DNA of 6,994 nt from a bacterium ADurb.Bin374 (lineage in GTDB: Bacteria; Riflebacteria; Ozemobacteria; Ozemobacterales; Ozemobacteraceae). Made by a program: the position numbers and the translations under genes. Shown here piece by piece: positions 4,496-6,994 of this stretch (the stretch's first letter is position 1; each line of letters begins with the position of its first letter). The notes beneath the pieces were generated by a model. That model was not told where the DNA came from. It saw only the letters and a program-made list of their open reading frames with translations, and ran no database searches. The DNA lies in the NCBI GenBank assembly GCA_002068715.1, contig MWAR01000123.1:1-6994 (forward strand). The letters run 5' to 3'.

Positions 4496-6994
4496 GAAGA
4501 GTCTGGCCGTTGCTTCTGCTGGTGCTTCATCTCGCTGTGTCGTATGTCGTCGGCATTCGCAGCGCCGACGGCGTGCAGACGCGCCGGGTAATCCGCGCAC
4601 ACGCAGTTCTGAAGCGTGTTTCGACCTTGTCTAACGACGAAAAATACTTCGAACGACTCTGCAACGATCTCACGAATCGCCTGATCGGCGAAAGAGCCGG
4701 GGCGGCTCTTCACCGGCGCGATATCCGCCGGCTGGTTTCGAGGCTGGCCGTGACGAACGGAAAACTCTGGCTGTTCGACGGCCGGGGACGGTTTGCAGGC
4801 GGTGTGGCATCCGATCCGGCGCAGATGGAGCGCATGTTCGAAACCCTCCGCAAACCCTGGCACGAGCGATTCGGCCTCGACCGGTCGCAGTTTCACGGAG
4901 TGTCGGAGATGCTCGATGACGCCTACTGGTTCAACCTCGTCGACCGGCGGAACCAGTTCTTGAGGATCTACAACCGGCGGGGAGGATCCTGGGGATACTG
5001 GTCCTGGCGCGACGGCGTCCGTCACGACGAGGTCGGCGGGTTTCTGGTACTTCTCGACAAGAAGCCGATAGGGAACGCAACCGTTCTCGAGTGGAGTGCA
5101 GCCGACCTGCATCGCGAGGGCGTGAAGATCGGCTGGCTCGACCGCATGAAGCCCGAGGCGAGCCGCCTCCCGCGAGGCCTTCCGGAGCCTGTGGTGAGGG
5201 CGTTCGAGCGGGACTTCTTTTCTCGCGGAGATGATACGTTCCGCATCGGAACAGAGGACGTCGTCGTTGCTTCGTATCGAGAACAAACTCTGCTTCTGCT
5301 CGCCGTTCCCGTCGAACAGCCCCGCCTGCCGCCCGTATCCTGGATCCTGCTGATGCTCTGGCTGCTGCCCTGCGTCAGGTGGATCCTGTTCGGAGCCGGC
5401 GGCTCGCCCTCGCTGTCGAGGTTGCTGCTCGTCGCCGTCGGCGTCGCGGGGGGGCTCCCCTTCGTTCTGTCGCTTGTCTTCTGGCGACATTTCGCCGAGA
5501 GTCGCACCCAGGCCGTTGCTGCTTCCCTTCGGCAGGAACTGGAGCAGCGGCTGGTACGGATCGACCGGAAGTTTCCCGCCCTCATCGAGCGCCTGGCCAC
5601 CAGGTATAGGCGCTGGAGAGCGCGGTTCGAGGCCGAACTCGCGCGCGATGCGAGCCCGCCGGTCGTGGACGTGCCGAACCGCTTCGGCCTCGTCGTCAAA
5701 AGGTTCGCTCCATCGACGGCGAAGGCCAGACTGGTCGCCGAGACGTTCGAATGGGAGGCGGAGGATACTGCCGACACGATCTTCCTGTGCGAGCCGAACG
5801 GGGTTAGCTGGCGTGAAACCTCCGACATCATGATACTGTTCCGGCGCATGGCCAGATGGCCGAGGCAGAAGATGATGAAAACCCTTCAGAGCCTGTATTC
5901 ACGCCATTCGGACAGGGCTCTGAACGAGTTCGACTGGCTGCTGGCGATGCCCGAGGGTGGATATGCGTCAGACACGTTTTATGGCGACAACGTCTACGGC
6001 AAAGGCACGGCCGCCCGTCTTGCCACGCAGTTGATGCGCGCCTCGATCGGCCAATATAATATATGGAATAATATTGAAACTGGGGGCGGCGCGAAGGAGG
6101 ATACGACGCTTCTCGTGACGAGCGGCATGGCGGACTCGACGTTCGGAGACGACATCGTTTCGGCGATGCTGCGCAATATGGGCAATTTCACGATCAGCTC
6201 CAACGAGATAGGCGCGGCGGCGATCTACATGGACGTCATCCGGAACCTGACCGGGGCCGCCGTGGCTGGCATCGGAGCGTATCACTACTCATACAGCCTG
6301 ACCGCACGGTTTTTCGAGGAGATCGCGGCGGGGATGCCCGCTTCCGGTGACGGAATGCGGCTGTTCGTCGTTTCGAACCTGCCGTGCACCCTTGGACATC
6401 CCGGCCTGGACGACGATCGGAAGTTCTCGCGGCTGTTCGGACGACTCGATCCGCCGGATGTGCTTCTCAGTGACGTCGTAAGATTCGAGGGAAAACGCGT
6501 GATTCTGGCCGCTCTCAACTGCCGGCAGGCCTGGGGTTATTACCTGGTCGGGATTCTCCCCTGGGACCTCGTCGAGGAGCGGGTGCGGATGCTCTCTGGC
6601 CAGCTTGCCGCCGTTGCGGCCTGCATGAGTCTCATTCTCGTCGTGCTCTGTCTCCGGGTCTGGCAGGGGATCATCCGCCCGGTTTCGGCGCTGATGGCGG
6701 GCGTCGATGCGATGGAGGCCAGACGGCTCGAACACCGTATCGCGATCGCGACCGGCGATGAGCTCGAGCGGCTTGCCGACACGTTCAACGACACCCTCGC
6801 CGGCATGGAGGAGCTGGAGGTCGCGAAGATCGTCCAGCAGAAGCTGCTGCCGTCGGGCGTGGTGGCGACGGCAGCGTGGGCGTATCAGGGCGTCAGCGAG
6901 ATGTCGAGCGAGGTCGGCGGCGATTATCATGATGCCCGGGTGTGCGCTGACGGAAGCATCGTCTTCATGCTTGGAGACGTATCCGGCCACGGGG
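4492..6994 (+). CDS. Second membrane sensor phosphatase (HAMP-SpoIIE), 3' end beyond window
   Basis: The frame stays open from ATG 4492 to the right edge (834 codons, no stop), so the protein is incomplete here. Predicted helices: about 4-20, 284-303, 309-330 and 704-724. Outside domains span about 21-283 and 331-703, followed by HAMP at about 723-775, the linker AKIVQQKLLPSG (785-796) and the start of a SpoIIE-type PP2C domain. GGDYHD (809-814) and GDVSGHG (828-834) are present, giving metal-site aspartates D811 and D829. The remaining motifs, including the final DD, must lie outside. The gene overlaps the previous one as ATGA (4492-4495) and has the same architecture: first outside domain of nearly equal length (about 263 versus 265 residues), a similar early motif (DEKYFERLCNDL versus PEKRYDELMSQL), and a second outside domain about 80 residues longer. 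It is therefore a diverged tandem paralogue, probably reading a different signal into the same or a parallel partner switch. Ligand unknown. Confidence 0.94.
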   Translation, partial: MRRVWPLLLLVLHLAVSYVVGIRSADGVQTRRVIRAHAVLKRVSTLSNDEKYFERLCNDLTNRLIGERAGAALHRRDIRRLVSRLAVTNGKLWLFDGRGRFAGGVASDPAQMERMFETLRKPWHERFGLDRSQFHGVSEMLDDAYWFNLVDRRNQFLRIYNRRGGSWGYWSWRDGVRHDEVGGFLVLLDKKPIGNATVLEWSAADLHREGVKIGWLDRMKPEASRLPRGLPEPVVRAFERDFFSRGDDTFRIGTEDVVVASYREQTLLLLAVPVEQPRLPPVSWILLMLWLLPCVRWILFGAGGSPSLSRLLLVAVGVAGGLPFVLSLVFWRHFAESRTQAVAASLRQELEQRLVRIDRKFPALIERLATRYRRWRARFEAELARDASPPVVDVPNRFGLVVKRFAPSTAKARLVAETFEWEAEDTADTIFLCEPNGVSWRETSDIMILFRRMARWPRQKMMKTLQSLYSRHSDRALNEFDWLLAMPEGGYASDTFYGDNVYGKGTAARLATQLMRASIGQYNIWNNIETGGGAKEDTTLLVTSGMADSTFGDDIVSAMLRNMGNFTISSNEIGAAAIYMDVIRNLTGAAVAGIGAYHYSYSLTARFFEEIAAGMPASGDGMRLFVVSNLPCTLGHPGLDDDRKFSRLFGRLDPPDVLLSDVVRFEGKRVILAALNCRQAWGYYLVGILPWDLVEERVRMLSGQLAAVAACMSLILVVLCLRVWQGIIRPVSALMAGVDAMEARRLEHRIAIATGDELERLADTFNDTLAGMEELEVAKIVQQKLLPSGVVATAAWAYQGVSEMSSEVGGDYHDARVCADGSIVFMLGDVSGHG

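Noticed and set aside
4435..5490. 351-codon minus-strand open frame
   Set aside because: Antisense to two well-supported genes with conserved motifs and no recognisable domain. Long antisense frames are common in GC-rich DNA. The same applies to 1550-2317, 3359-4030, 5022-5849 and 6289-6990.

Overview
The window is GC-rich bacterial DNA with three rightward genes packed head to tail (528 to the right edge) and one regulatory/RNA region of about 500 bases on the left. The genes have little or no space between them: a 17-base gap, then an ATGA overlap. The phylum cannot be fixed from this sequence. Large multi-pass HAMP-SpoIIE phosphatases in tandem suggest a lineage rich in such signalling proteins (for example Riflebacteria/Ozemobacteria-type, spirochaete-like or planctomycete-like genomes). 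That is a guess from gene content, not a placement.

Left region (1-527). No convincing protein gene. The minus strand carries what looks like a complete small-RNA transcription unit of about 250 nt: a near-consensus sigma-70-type promoter (TTGGCA, 17-base spacer, GATAAT), six local hairpins, and an intrinsic terminator ending in a U-tract near position 58. Several of these stems, and the terminator, need G-U pairs that exist only on the minus strand, which argues for that transcribed strand. To its right, an 11-base perfect inverted repeat lies between this promoter and a second promoter (TTGGAA, 17 bases, TATACT) that faces right and should drive the gene cluster.

Gene cluster (528-6994, plus strand). 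Gene 1 is a class I SAM-dependent methyltransferase of the cyclopropane-fatty-acid-synthase / coclaurine N-methyltransferase-like family, with an altered SAM motif and an Arg where the family usually has its active-site His. Gene 2 (966 aa) and gene 3 (at least 834 aa, cut by the right edge) are diverged tandem paralogues. Each has four predicted transmembrane helices enclosing two extracytoplasmic domains, then HAMP, a short coiled linker and a cytoplasmic SpoIIE/RsbU-type PP2C serine phosphatase domain.

How they may work together (inference): the two membrane phosphatases would sense different envelope or external signals and dephosphorylate an anti-sigma-antagonist-type protein in a partner-switching pathway. 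No antagonist, anti-sigma kinase or sigma factor lies in the window. The co-transcribed methyltransferase may modify a lipid or small molecule linked to the same response, but nothing in the sequence shows its substrate.
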